Program-made: the position numbers and the translations under genes
Notes under the pieces: generated by a model
The model's input: the letters and a program-made list of their open reading frames with translations, nothing else
The model's database searches: none
What the model was told of the DNA's origin: nothing
Part shown: one piece after another, positions 9,332-17,725 of the stretch
Numbering within the stretch: the first letter of the stretch is position 1
How the letters are laid out: every line of letters begins with the position of its first letter
Assembly (NCBI RefSeq): GCF_014831675.1
Contig: NZ_VJXY01000028.1
Span: 1-64,000 of the forward strand
DNA length: 64,000 nucleotides
Source of the DNA: Komarekiella delphini-convector SJRDD-AB1
GTDB taxonomy: Bacteria > Cyanobacteriota > Cyanobacteriia > Cyanobacteriales > Nostocaceae
Reading direction: 5' to 3'

Positions 9332-9350
9332 CGTTAGCGCAGCGCTAACG
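9332..9350. repeat. 19-bp perfect palindrome
   Basis: CGTTAGCGC, one base, GCGCTAACG. It lies after the PLP-enzyme gene; related GCGCTAAC-containing sequence recurs around 32185-32200. It may act as a weak terminator but has no T-tract. Confidence 0.6.
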
Positions 9351-9370
9351 CTTCGCCATCGAGCGTTATT

Positions 9371-9393
9371 ACGAATTACGAATTACGAATTAC
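9371..9393. repeat. Heptamer array ACGAATT x3
   Basis: Three exact 7-bp copies that end one base before the AAGGAGG ribosome-binding site of the sulfite-oxidase-type gene, so the array is part of its leader. Heptanucleotide tandem arrays are a known feature of heterocystous cyanobacteria (STRR sequences). Confidence 0.8.
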
Positions 9394-9400
9394 AAGGAGG
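9394..9400 (+). promoter_or_regulatory. Strong ribosome-binding site that fixes a TTG start
   Basis: AAGGAGG lies eight bases before TTG at 9409. No ATG or GTG in frame has comparable support, so the unusual TTG start is the best choice. Confidence 0.75.
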
Positions 9401-9408
9401 GTAACAGC

Positions 9409-10713
9409 TTGAGCGATGAAAACCTCTTTGACCAGGAGGATTACCTACAAGCACGGGTTGATGAATATATTTGGCAAAAAAGCTCAGATGCAGGTATTTC
9501 GCGCCAGCGGTTTCTGCAAATACTAGCCACTATGGTTGGAGCAACAGCCATTGGAGGATTGGCTAAACCTGCACCTGCTCACAGCCAGACAAGCAAATCA
9601 AATCTGTCAAATTCCTCCGCTACTGTCACCAAAGGCAGTAGAATACTTAAGCCATTGCCACCAGGATATATCTCTCATAGCAAAGGCACATTAGAGATGA
9701 ACTGGGAAGCCATGTATGAACGTGGCTATCTAGTGCCAAACGATTGGTTTTACGTTCATAACCGCAATACGCCTCCTCCTTTTGACCCATCTACTTGGCG
9801 CTTGCACATTCAAGGGACTGGCGTTTCCACGCCCTGCGAATTCTCTTACGATGAAATCATCGCTATGCCATCCATTTCAGTCACTTGTGCTATTGAGTGT
9901 GCTGCTAATGGTCGGCGCTTCTTTGAAGAAGCTTACAACAAACCACTTTCTGGAACACGGTGGCGGCTCGGCGCTATTGGCGTGGCTGAGTGGACTGGTG
10001 TACCACTTAGCATATTGTTTGAGCGAGCCAGACTGAAATCAACTGCAAGAGACGTACTAGTTGAAGGTGGAGATTTGGATTCGCTGGACTCGAAGCAATC
10101 CAAGTTCAGTAGTGTAGTTCCGATTTCCAAGGCATTAGCAGATAACTCACTCCTCGTCTATGCAATGAACGGGGAACCATTACCTCCAGACCACGGTCAG
10201 CCATGCCGTGCTTTATTTCCTGGTTGGGGCGGAAATGCTAACGTTAAATGGATTGAGCGAATTGAAGTCTCTGAAACACCAATATACACCCAATGGGTGC
10301 TAAAGCAGATGGTACTGGTTGGTGCAGATTATCCAGCTATCTCTCCATATAAAGGCAAATTAATTACGTACCAAAATGTTAAAAGCGCCTTTGAGTTAGC
10401 TTGGCCAGCTACGCTTGCTGCTAAACCTTATCTACTGCGCGGACGTTCTTGGTCTGGAAAAGGAAAGATTGTGCGTGTGGAAGTCAGCTTAGATGGTGGT
10501 AAAACCTGGCAATTTGCACGTTTGCGAGAGCCAAATTTTCCATTTGCGTGGGTTCGCTGGGACATTGAATGGAACCCTGTTCCTGGAGAGTATTCTCTGC
10601 AAGCTCGTGCTACTGACAATTTAGGTAACACCCAACCAACTACAGTTCCGTGGAATGATTTTGGGTTGCTTTACGGAGGCGTTGTTAGCCACCCGGTAAC
10701 AGTAAACAGTTAA
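9409..10713 (+). CDS. Sulfite-oxidase-family molybdopterin oxidoreductase
   Basis: Likely oxidises sulfite or a related compound using Mo-molybdopterin. Starts at TTG 9409, behind AAGGAGG. Residues 31-36 read SRQRFL followed by a hydrophobic stretch: a Tat-like signal in which the two arginines are split by a glutamine. The molybdenum-binding domain shows SVTCAIECAANGRRFF; Cys164 in ECAANGRR is the expected Mo ligand. WRLGAIGVAEWTGVPL and PGWGGNANVKWIERIEV are family hallmarks. A C-terminal Mo-co dimerisation domain carries VEVSLDGGKTWQFARL. There is no heme or cytochrome b5 domain, so the electron acceptor must be separate. The last codons (VTVNS-stop) are encoded by a heptamer array that overruns the gene end. 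Neighbours suggest sulfur metabolism. The family is clear; sulfite as substrate is inference. Confidence 0.85.
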   Translation: MSDENLFDQEDYLQARVDEYIWQKSSDAGISRQRFLQILATMVGATAIGGLAKPAPAHSQTSKSNLSNSSATVTKGSRILKPLPPGYISHSKGTLEMNWEAMYERGYLVPNDWFYVHNRNTPPPFDPSTWRLHIQGTGVSTPCEFSYDEIIAMPSISVTCAIECAANGRRFFEEAYNKPLSGTRWRLGAIGVAEWTGVPLSILFERARLKSTARDVLVEGGDLDSLDSKQSKFSSVVPISKALADNSLLVYAMNGEPLPPDHGQPCRALFPGWGGNANVKWIERIEVSETPIYTQWVLKQMVLVGADYPAISPYKGKLITYQNVKSAFELAWPATLAAKPYLLRGRSWSGKGKIVRVEVSLDGGKTWQFARLREPNFPFAWVRWDIEWNPVPGEYSLQARATDNLGNTQPTTVPWNDFGLLYGGVVSHPVTVNS

Positions 10714-10890
10714 CAGTAAACAGTTAACAGTAAACAGTTAACAGTTAAGATAATTGGGTTTAAGAAGAACCACTATATCAGCGAGTATTTCCAACTGAAA
10801 ACTAATAACCCAAAGCCGATGAGTAGCAGGCGCTATCTGGCGAGTTTAAATCTTCCACCATACGCTTTGATAACTGTTTACTGTTTACTG
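10697..10890 (+). repeat. ~190-bp dispersed element with heptamer ends, copy A
   Basis: The left end has seven units of TAACAGT/AAACAGT (10697-10745). The core runs from about 10748 to 10873 (TAATTGGGTTTAAG ... TTTGATAACT). The right end is GTTTACTGTTTACTG, the inverse of the left heptamers. A second copy in the same orientation is at 15152-15346. Inverted ends, a conserved core with its own AATTGGGTTT/AACCCAAA arms and no open frame make it MITE-like. Confidence 0.8.
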
Positions 10891-10920
10891 ATTTAAAAGT
10901 TCTTTGATAAAACTTATTGT

Positions 10921-11706
10921 ATGAATGATTTTAGTTGGTTGATTTTAGTAGCTGGGGGTCTAATATCTGGAGTCATCGCGGGACTTTTAGGAATTGGCGG
11001 CGGTATTATCACAATTCCTCTTCTAGTCACTCTAGGTTATACACCAGTTCAAGCGATCGCTACTAGTAGTCTTGCTATTGTTATTACTTCAATTTCTGGA
11101 AGTATACAAAATTGGTGGATGGGCTACTTTGATTTTAAACGCGTAATTTACTTAGGAATTCCAGCTTTCTTAACTACTGGCATAGGAGTCTATTTCGCCA
11201 ATAAAATTCCACCATACATAATACTCTTTTCATTTGGCATCATACTACTAGCTAATATCTATTTGATAGACCTTCGCAAACAACTAGCTTCAAAAACAGA
11301 GAATGAAAATACAGCACCAGCATTTAACCCATTACTTACCAAACTTGGTACTGGGGGAGCAGCAGGAATTTTAGCAGGTTTGTTTGGCTTAGGCGGTGGT
11401 ACGATTATGGTGCCGCTGCAAATATTGCTCCTAGGAGAAGAAATTAAAGTAGCAATTCAAACTAGTTTAGGCGTTATTGTCATTACTGCTTTAGCTGCTT
11501 GTACAGGGCACACATTAGAGGGGAATATTCTGTTTTTTCAAGGTATAATTTTGGGATGCGGCGGTCTTATAGGTGTGCAAATGAGTACTCGCACACTGCC
11601 AAAAATACCAGATTCAGTTGTTAGCTTTGCACTGCGTATTTTCTTAGGAATTCTATCAATTTATATTTTTTGGGAAGCCTGGATAAATTATCAACTCATA
11701 GCTTAA
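10921..11706 (+). CDS. TauE/SafE-family sulfite/organosulfonate permease
   Basis: A 261-residue integral membrane protein with seven to eight predicted helices in two repeated halves. Each half carries the family's glycine-rich signature, GLLGIGGGIITIPLL near residue 20 and GLFGLGGGTIMVPLQ near residue 160. A hydrophilic loop (KQLASKTENENTAPAF) joins the halves. TauE/SafE proteins are proposed exporters of sulfite, sulfoacetate or related anions; some members have other substrates. Placed directly after a sulfite-oxidase-type gene and a desulfurase-like gene, it most likely moves sulfite or a similar sulfur anion. The spacer in front holds the 190-bp repeat, so it probably has its own promoter rather than tight cotranscription. 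No strong ribosome-binding site is visible before ATG 10921. Confidence 0.85.
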   Translation: MNDFSWLILVAGGLISGVIAGLLGIGGGIITIPLLVTLGYTPVQAIATSSLAIVITSISGSIQNWWMGYFDFKRVIYLGIPAFLTTGIGVYFANKIPPYIILFSFGIILLANIYLIDLRKQLASKTENENTAPAFNPLLTKLGTGGAAGILAGLFGLGGGTIMVPLQILLLGEEIKVAIQTSLGVIVITALAACTGHTLEGNILFFQGIILGCGGLIGVQMSTRTLPKIPDSVVSFALRIFLGILSIYIFWEAWINYQLIA

Positions 11707-11729
11707 AAATCTTTGGTATTAGATTCAAA

Positions 11730-11758
11730 ATTCCCGATTTATTGGATAAATCGGGAAT
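11730..11758. terminator. Hairpin after the TauE/SafE gene, diverged palindrome copy
   Basis: ATTCCCGATTTA, loop TTGGA, TAAATCGGGAAT, then CTTGTTTG. It sits 24 bases after the stop, a fitting place for a rho-independent terminator, though the T-run is interrupted. It is clearly related to the 33-bp palindrome family. Confidence 0.6.
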
Positions 11759-12178
11759 CTTGTTTGTTGGAAAATTTTATTTTTATTAACAAATCGTTAA
11801 CTTGGTTAAGTACACAGCAGATAGCATCATGATTTGGAATGTAATCTAGAAAACAGTTAACTGAATGAATGTCAGCTTTGTAGCGATCGCTATAACCATC
11901 TATAAGAAAAAACTAAGTAGATTGTGTTTATTTACATTCTAAAATATATTTAGAACAAAGTATATCCAATTACATAAAATTCCATAAGCATAGGAGAAGC
12001 ATGTAAAACAACCTGATTAACAAGTCATGTCAAATGTTTCACCATCCAAAAAATGATCAAAGCTTGTTTGTAGCTGCTTTAGGAAAGATAAGCTGCTACC
12101 TCCAAAAGGAAGGCTGCATAGAGCTACAAAGAACAATGGTTTGGGGAAACTTCAAATAGAAGTAGAGCCGATTACTAA
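11759..12178. other. Intergenic region upstream of the GGDEF gene
   Basis: About 420 bp without a credible gene. It contains one AGCGATCGCT (HIP1) site near 11883 and AT-rich sequence that should hold the promoter of the following gene. I see no clear operator. Confidence 0.5.
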
Positions 12179-14191
12179 ATGACTATAGATGAAGTAGTAC
12201 AGCTACTAAAAGCCAGTCAAGCAACCGGTTTAACGACGCTCCAAGAAATGATTTTGCGTGCTTCGTGGGAAGGAAAAACTTACACCAGTATAGCGCTGGA
12301 AGCACACTACGGAGAGGAGCGTGTTAGGAAAGTTGCTTCTAATTTATGGCAATTGCTGAGTAACTTTTGGAAGGAATCTATTAATAAATCTAACTTCCGT
12401 CAAATTCTAGAAAATCGCAATCTTAGTCAAACATATCAGCAATTAATTAAAGAATTCAACCGAGCAGCCACAGCCATATCCTTAGAATTTCCCAGTGGGC
12501 CAGTATCCCTTGATTCCAGATTTTACATTCCTCGCCCGCCAATTGAAGAACTTGCTTATGCACAAATAGCTGAACGAGGGAGTGTCGTCTGCATTAAAGC
12601 TAGCAAGAAGATGGGGAAAAGCTCATTGATATTACGGTTGCTTGCACATGCTAGTAATCAAGGCTTTCGCACTGTAAGTTTAGACTTTCAGCAAGCAGAC
12701 AAAGCGGTATTTGCTAACTTGGATAAATTTTTGCGATGGTTGTGTGCCAACATTAGTCGGGAATTACAGCTAGAACCAAAACTCAATGATTATTGGGATG
12801 AGGAAATGGGTAGCAAAGTCAGTTGCTCCATCTATTTCCAAAAGTATTTGTTGTCCACTTTGGAAAGTCCGCTTGTCTTGGTATTAAATGAAGTAGATTG
12901 CGTATTTGAGTACCCAGAAATTGCTGGAGATTTTTTACCATTAGTGCGGTCTTGGTACGAACAAGCCAAACGGATGGAAATTTGGCAAAAACTCCGTCTT
13001 GTTTTGGTGTACTCAACAGAAATTATTGTTCCTCTCAAACTAACTCAATCACCATTTAATATCGGTTTGCCAATTAAGCTACTCCCATTTACTAAAGAAC
13101 AGGTGCAAGATTTAGCACAACGTCATGGATTAGATTGGACAGATGGTAAAGATGTTGAAAGTTTGATGGCGATGGTTGGGGGACATCCTTATTTAATTCG
13201 ACTCGCTTTGTATCATCTTATGGGTAAAGGAGGGTTAGAGAAAGATTTACAACAGCTATTGCAGGAAGCACCCACAGAAGCGGGAATTTATAACGAGTAT
13301 TTAAGGCGGTATTTATTAAAACTAAGAGAGGAGCCGGAATTAGCAGCTGCTTTTGCTCAAGTAATTAATCCTACAGCTCATGTGAAAATAGAACCAGGAC
13401 TAGCATATAAATTACAGAGTTTGGGGTTAATTAATTTAGAATGCGATCGCTATACTCCTACATGTGAGCTGTATCGTTTGTATTTTCGAGAACAACTCAC
13501 AACAACTGAAGATTTGAGCAATGCTCACGTTGAACAGTTGAAAAAAGAGAACCAACAATTACGTGCGCTCTCTAGCTTAGATGAACTAACGCAATTAGCC
13601 AATCGCCACTACTTTCATACATACTTGCAAATAGAGTGGCAAAGATCCGCTCGCAAGCATACCACGCACACACTACGCGAGTACATCCCCATATCCCTGA
13701 TTTTATGCGATATCGACTATTTCAAGATTTACAACAAAACGTACGGTAATTCCGCAGGAGATGAGTGTCTGCGACAAATCGCTAATACTATCAAGAACTG
13801 TGTAAACAGCTCACTTAGTAGCAGTTTCTCGTATGCTAGTAGTACTTATGCTACTAGTGCTTTAGCAATTTCCCAAGTGGTAGATTCCAACGAAGAAAAC
13901 ACGGTGTTAGTAGCTCGCTACGGTGGTGAAGAATTCGCCATTCTCGCCCATGCAGATTTTACAGCTGCTATGGCTGTTGCTGAACACATTCGAGAACAAG
14001 TAAAAGCTTTGGCAATTAAGTGTGAGTATCCTGGAATAGGTGGTTTACCCGCTGCTGTTTTAACTGTTAGCATAGGTGTGGCTAGTGTCATTCCCACAGT
14101 AGAAACCGAGCCTGTGACTTTAGTTAATGCTGCTGAGTCAGCGCTACATCAAGCCAAAAGAAAAGGACGCGATCGCGTTGTTTCCAGCTAA
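12179..14191 (+). CDS. AAA-like NTPase domain fused to a GGDEF (diguanylate cyclase) domain
   Basis: A 670-residue multidomain signalling protein. Residues 1-80 look like the helix-turn-helix-like N-terminal domain common in cyanobacterial AAA/vMAP-type proteins (DEVVQLLKASQATGLT, then a YTSIALEAHYGEERVRKVA helix pair). Residues ~95-440 are an AAA_35-type NTPase: a Walker-A-like KASKKMGKSSL near 140-150, and LVLVLNEVDCVF as Walker B. A coiled-coil linker (HVEQLKKENQQLRAL) precedes the GGDEF domain, with ILCDIDYFKIYNKTYG and an intact GGEEF active site at about 582-586, so c-di-GMP synthesis is plausible. No EAL domain is present. The GGDEF domain has a Ser/Ala-rich insertion before the active site (about 541-570). 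It stands alone in its own transcription unit. The signal sensed is unknown. Confidence 0.88.
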   Translation: MTIDEVVQLLKASQATGLTTLQEMILRASWEGKTYTSIALEAHYGEERVRKVASNLWQLLSNFWKESINKSNFRQILENRNLSQTYQQLIKEFNRAATAISLEFPSGPVSLDSRFYIPRPPIEELAYAQIAERGSVVCIKASKKMGKSSLILRLLAHASNQGFRTVSLDFQQADKAVFANLDKFLRWLCANISRELQLEPKLNDYWDEEMGSKVSCSIYFQKYLLSTLESPLVLVLNEVDCVFEYPEIAGDFLPLVRSWYEQAKRMEIWQKLRLVLVYSTEIIVPLKLTQSPFNIGLPIKLLPFTKEQVQDLAQRHGLDWTDGKDVESLMAMVGGHPYLIRLALYHLMGKGGLEKDLQQLLQEAPTEAGIYNEYLRRYLLKLREEPELAAAFAQVINPTAHVKIEPGLAYKLQSLGLINLECDRYTPTCELYRLYFREQLTTTEDLSNAHVEQLKKENQQLRALSSLDELTQLANRHYFHTYLQIEWQRSARKHTTHTLREYIPISLILCDIDYFKIYNKTYGNSAGDECLRQIANTIKNCVNSSLSSSFSYASSTYATSALAISQVVDSNEENTVLVARYGGEEFAILAHADFTAAMAVAEHIREQVKALAIKCEYPGIGGLPAAVLTVSIGVASVIPTVETEPVTLVNAAESALHQAKRKGRDRVVSS

Positions 14192-14404
14192 AGTTAGACA
14201 ATATTGTTTAGACATCTGGTAAAAATCAATGTAGAGACGTAGCACTGCTAAGTCTCTTGACTGAACACCTGTTAATAAAATATAATGTTAGATTGTCTGT
14301 CTAATTCCTGCTCGGATCAGGTAGACATACCACAAAAGCAGGCAAAAGCATCTCCATAAGAGAAAAAAGCCAGCTACCTGTACGGCAACCTCAAGGACAA
14401 TTCC

Positions 14405-14818
14405 ATGACCTACGCAATTATTGAAACTGGCGGTAAGCAATTACGAGTAGAGCCAGGGCGGTTTTACGACATTGAACTGCTGACAGCCCAACCAGACGAA
14501 AAAGTTACAATAGAATCAGTATTATTCGTGCAGCACGACGGCGAAGTCAGCATTGGACAGCCGCTAGTCGCAGGTGCAACTGTAGAAGGGACGATACTAC
14601 GACATCTCAGAGGTCGTAAAGTCCTGGTATACAAAATGAAGCCGAAAAAGAAGACCCGCAAAAAACGGGGTCATCGTCAAGAAATTACCAGACTCATGAT
14701 TAACTCCATTACTCTTAATGGTACGGTGTTCACCGCAGAAGCAGAAGCAGAAGCAGCAACGGAGGAAGCGCCTGTTGTTGATAACACTCCTGTTGAAGTT
14801 GAAGCCGCTGCTGAATAA
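14405..14818 (+). CDS. rplU: 50S ribosomal protein L21
   Basis: L21 binds 23S rRNA in the large subunit. It opens with the conserved [16 protein letters not shown] and contains [21 protein letters not shown], a basic RNA-binding stretch. At 137 residues it is longer than the roughly 103-residue E. coli protein because of an acidic Ala/Glu/Val-rich tail after residue 110, seen in several cyanobacteria. It lies 30 bp upstream of rpmA, the usual rplU-rpmA pair. The ~200-bp leader contains an imperfect inverted repeat near 14231-14255 and no recognised riboswitch. Confidence 0.97.
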   Translation: MTYAIIETGGKQLRVEPGRFYDIELLTAQPDEKVTIESVLFVQHDGEVSIGQPLVAGATVEGTILRHLRGRKVLVYKMKPKKKTRKKRGHRQEITRLMINSITLNGTVFTAEAEAEAATEEAPVVDNTPVEVEAAAE

Positions 14819-14848
14819 TAGAAATAAGTAAATACACAAGAGGAAATC

Positions 14849-15136
14849 ATGGCTCATAAGAAAGGAACAGGTAGTACGCGCAACGGTCGCGATTCTAATG
14901 CTCAACGTCTGGGTGTCAAGCGCTACGGTGGTCAAACCGTGCGTGCAGGAAACATTCTCATACGTCAACGTGGCACAAAATTTCACCCCGGTAACAACGT
15001 CGGTATTGGCAGCGATGACACTTTGTTTGCCTTAATCGACGGCGTAGTAACGTTTGAGAGAAAGGGCAAAACCCGTAAAAAAGTTAGCGTTTATGCAGCG
15101 GAAGCTGCCGCAGTTGTTGAGGCAACCGCAAGCTAG
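14849..15136 (+). CDS. rpmA: 50S ribosomal protein L27
   Basis: L27 reaches the peptidyl-transferase centre with its N-terminal tail. The protein begins [20 protein letters not shown] and so lacks the cleavable N-terminal extension of Firmicutes. [19 protein letters not shown] and [14 protein letters not shown] are standard. The C-terminus has a short Ala/Val-rich extension. It is preceded by AGAGGAAATC, a good ribosome-binding site, and follows rplU in one operon. Immediately after the stop begins copy B of the 190-bp dispersed repeat. Confidence 0.98.
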   Translation: MAHKKGTGSTRNGRDSNAQRLGVKRYGGQTVRAGNILIRQRGTKFHPGNNVGIGSDDTLFALIDGVVTFERKGKTRKKVSVYAAEAAAVVEATAS

Positions 15137-15151
15137 AGTAGTAGGGTGGCT

Positions 15152-15346
15152 ATCAGTAAACAGTAAACGGTAAACAGTAAACATAATTGGGTTTAAGGAG
15201 AATCACTCAGGGGGCGAATACTTCCAACTGAAAACTAATAACCCAAAGTCGATTAGTAAAAGGCGCTATCTGGCGCGTTTAAATCCCCCACCATACCCCT
15301 TGATAACTCTTTACTGTTTACTGTTAACTGTTTACTGTTTACTGTT
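15152..15346 (+). repeat. ~190-bp dispersed element with heptamer ends, copy B
   Basis: Same layout as 10697-10890: AGTAAACAGTAAACGG heptamer-like left end, a core starting ATAATTGGGTTTAAGG and continuing through CCAACTGAAAACTAATAACC, then the GGCGCTATCTGGCG block, and a right end of repeated TTTACTG/TTAACTG units. It lies 15 bp after the rpmA stop and before the GST gene. Confidence 0.8.
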
Positions 15347-15383
15347 CTAGCCTGTCCTGAGTCTTATAAGAGAGACTGTCGCC

Positions 15384-16436
15384 ATGACCAACTCAACTCC
15401 AATGGATGACGGCAAAAATTTTAGAAAGAAAAAGGGTAAGTCACTTCCTCCAAAGCTGATAATCTGGCTGGGGAAGTTTGTCTGGACGACTCTTTGGCAC
15501 ATAATGATGTCGAAGCTTGCTCCCCGCAATCAATCGGGAGCGTACATCCGTCCCAACAGCCAGTTCCGAAAGTTTATTAGCACAGAAGTAGGAAATCCGC
15601 ATCCACCAGCTGCGGGGCGTTATAAACTTTATGTTGGGCTAGGCTGTCCTTGGGCGCACCGAACCCTGGTTGTGCGATCGCTTAAAGGTCTTGAAGCTAT
15701 AATATCGGTATCAGTCGTGTCTCCTTCTTCAACAGAAGGTGGTTGGGTGTTCAACCAGGAAGACGAAGGTTGTCGCACACTTGCGGAATTATATCAGCTA
15801 GCAGAACCCGGCTATAGTGGACGCGCTACAGTTCCAGTATTGTGGGATGACCAAACAAAAGCGATCGTTAACAATGAAAGTGCAGAGATTATTGTCATGC
15901 TAAACTCTCAATTTAACGAGTTTGCAAATAATCCTACACTAAATCTCTACCCAGAAGAACTTAAAGAGAAGATTGACTGGTGGAATGAGAAGATTTACCA
16001 TGCGGTGAACAACGGCGTTTACCGTTGCGGTTTTGCCCAAACCCAAGAGGCATATAATCAAGCTTGTGATGAACTGTTCGTAACTCTTGATGAGATTGAC
16101 ACGGTATTGCAGACTAATCGATATTTATGTGGAAAAAATCTTACACTTGCAGATATCCGTTTATTCACAACGTTATTTCGGTTTGACAGTGCCTACTACG
16201 GGTTGTTTAAGTGCAACCGTCAGCGAATTCGAGACTATCAAAATTTGGGAGCTTACTTACGTGACTTATATCAGCTTCCAGGTGTTGCTGATACTTGCGA
16301 CGTAGAAAGCGTCAAACAAGATTATTACGGTAACTTGTTTCCACTCAATCCCGGTGGAATCATCCCTAATGGGCCTGATATGGCATACCTTTATGAACCA
16401 CATAATCGTCAAAGTGTTGGCGTGGAGGTTTCATAA
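15384..16436 (+). CDS. Xi-class glutathione transferase (glutathionyl-hydroquinone reductase type)
   Basis: Probably reduces glutathionyl-quinone adducts with glutathione, in the cytoplasm. The N-terminal thioredoxin-like half has the class signature [11 protein letters not shown] with the catalytic Cys88; the C-terminal all-helical half contains [20 protein letters not shown], typical of the YqjG/ECM4 group. At 350 residues it is slightly longer than E. coli YqjG (328). The extra sequence is a basic, aromatic N-terminus ([17 protein letters not shown]) that could touch a membrane. ATG 15384 follows AGAGAGACTG. It is single-gene by spacing, 32 bp before the aspartoacylase gene, and possibly cotranscribed with it. 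Confidence 0.9.
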   Translation: MTNSTPMDDGKNFRKKKGKSLPPKLIIWLGKFVWTTLWHIMMSKLAPRNQSGAYIRPNSQFRKFISTEVGNPHPPAAGRYKLYVGLGCPWAHRTLVVRSLKGLEAIISVSVVSPSSTEGGWVFNQEDEGCRTLAELYQLAEPGYSGRATVPVLWDDQTKAIVNNESAEIIVMLNSQFNEFANNPTLNLYPEELKEKIDWWNEKIYHAVNNGVYRCGFAQTQEAYNQACDELFVTLDEIDTVLQTNRYLCGKNLTLADIRLFTTLFRFDSAYYGLFKCNRQRIRDYQNLGAYLRDLYQLPGVADTCDVESVKQDYYGNLFPLNPGGIIPNGPDMAYLYEPHNRQSVGVEVS

Positions 16437-16468
16437 GTTATCTTGAGAACATATTCCTCGATAGCTGC

Positions 16469-17371
16469 ATGTCCAAAGTGGGTGTAATTGTGAACCAGAT
16501 TAATCGAGTGGCAATTGTCGGCGGAACTCACGGTAATGAGTTTACGGGGGCTTATCTGGTTAAAAAGTTTAGCCAGTTTCCTGACTTAATTGCTAAGCTT
16601 AGTTTTGAAACTGTAACTCTGCTAGCAAATCCTAAAGCTTTTGCAGTAGGAAGACGATATATAGAGAAGGATTTAAACCGCTGTTTTCTTAAACAAGAAC
16701 TACAAGACCCGACTCTCGAAAGTTACGAAGAATTACAAGCTAAATCAATCCAAAATACTCTAGCTGCAAGTGCAAAAAAGGTAGATTTTATCTTGGATTT
16801 GCACAGCAGTACAGCCAATATGGGTCTGACGATTATTCTGGTAAATAATCATCCTTTCAACTTGAAATTAGCTGCTTATCTAAACTATATTAACCCTTTG
16901 GTTAGAGTTTATCGCTGCTCTTTTCAATCAGTTGAAGAAAATCCATTTCTCAATGTTCTGTGTGAATTAGGCTTTGCAATTGAGGTTGGCCCCGTTGCTC
17001 AAGGCATTTTAAAATCGACATTGTTTCAACAAACAGAAAAACTTGTTCATGAGGTTTTAGATTATCTAGAACGATTCAACAAGGATGAAATTCCCTCAAT
17101 CAACGAAACGCTGGTCATGTATCAGCACTTATCTGTTGTAGACTACCCAAAACAAGAGGATGGCACAATCTGGGCGATGATTCATCCACAGCTGCAAGAT
17201 AGAGATTATCAAGCCCTAAACCCAGGAGATCCGATATTCCTAACCTTTAATGATGAAACAATTGTTTATCAAGGTGAATCCACCATTTGGCCTATTTTTA
17301 TTAATGAGGCCGCTTACTACGAAAAAGGGATTGCAATGTGTTTGACACAAAAGCTGCAAATCAACCTCTAA
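16469..17371 (+). CDS. Aspartoacylase-family zinc deacylase
   Basis: Member of the AstE/AspA zinc carboxypeptidase-like family that cleaves N-acyl groups from aspartate or similar amino acids. Zinc ligands are visible as [10 protein letters not shown] (His21, Glu24) and [10 protein letters not shown] (His112). The proposed catalytic glutamate is in [12 protein letters not shown]. The C-terminal barrel-like domain contains [18 protein letters not shown], as in aspartoacylases. The length of 300 aa matches the family (about 310). Start ATG 16469 is the first in frame; no strong ribosome-binding site is seen, and translation may be helped by the GST gene 32 bp upstream. The natural substrate in cyanobacteria is uncertain. 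Confidence 0.88.
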   Translation: MSKVGVIVNQINRVAIVGGTHGNEFTGAYLVKKFSQFPDLIAKLSFETVTLLANPKAFAVGRRYIEKDLNRCFLKQELQDPTLESYEELQAKSIQNTLAASAKKVDFILDLHSSTANMGLTIILVNNHPFNLKLAAYLNYINPLVRVYRCSFQSVEENPFLNVLCELGFAIEVGPVAQGILKSTLFQQTEKLVHEVLDYLERFNKDEIPSINETLVMYQHLSVVDYPKQEDGTIWAMIHPQLQDRDYQALNPGDPIFLTFNDETIVYQGESTIWPIFINEAAYYEKGIAMCLTQKLQINL

Positions 17372-17495
17372 GAATTTTTTGTATTCTTGATAACTAAAAT
17401 AATTAACCTTGAGCAATCCTGTAGATGGAGGGCATAGGTTTACCAATAAAGATAAATTTATTTCTAGAATGGTCTATTATTCCAATGTCTTTGTT

Positions 17496-17538
17496 AATAT
17501 CCTTCGGGAGTACCCCATCCCTGGAGGATATTTTTTTT
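17496..17538 (+). terminator. Rho-independent terminator
   Basis: AATATCCT at 17496-17503 pairs exactly with AGGATATT at 17525-17532, with further weak pairing inside the loop, and an uninterrupted T-run follows to 17538. It closes the GST-aspartoacylase unit. Confidence 0.75.
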
Positions 17539-17573
17539 GCAAATTAAACCACAGATGAACACAGCGAAAAGTG

Positions 17574-17596
17574 GAGACGTTGCAATGCAACGTCTC
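17574..17596. repeat. 23-bp perfect palindrome
   Basis: GAGACGTTGCA, one base, TGCAACGTCTC. It is a common type of dispersed palindrome in filamentous cyanobacteria; an imperfect relative is near 14231-14255. The rest of the 17372-17725 gap shows only an ACCACAGATGAACACAG motif, also repeated in part at 20296-20308 and 21957-21969. Confidence 0.7.
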
Positions 17597-17725
17597 TAAA
17601 TGTTCTGTCTGTCACATTCTTTTTTTTAAATTGGTATTAGTTAATAGCAATGTTCTAAATGAACTGAATGATTTTATGCGTGATATTACGGTGCTCAAAT
17701 CAGTAAAATTTGAATAAACTATACA

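Noticed and set aside
14597-14986. 129-codon minus-strand frame across rplU-rpmA
   Set aside because: Antisense to two certain ribosomal protein genes and spanning their gap; composition is not protein-like.
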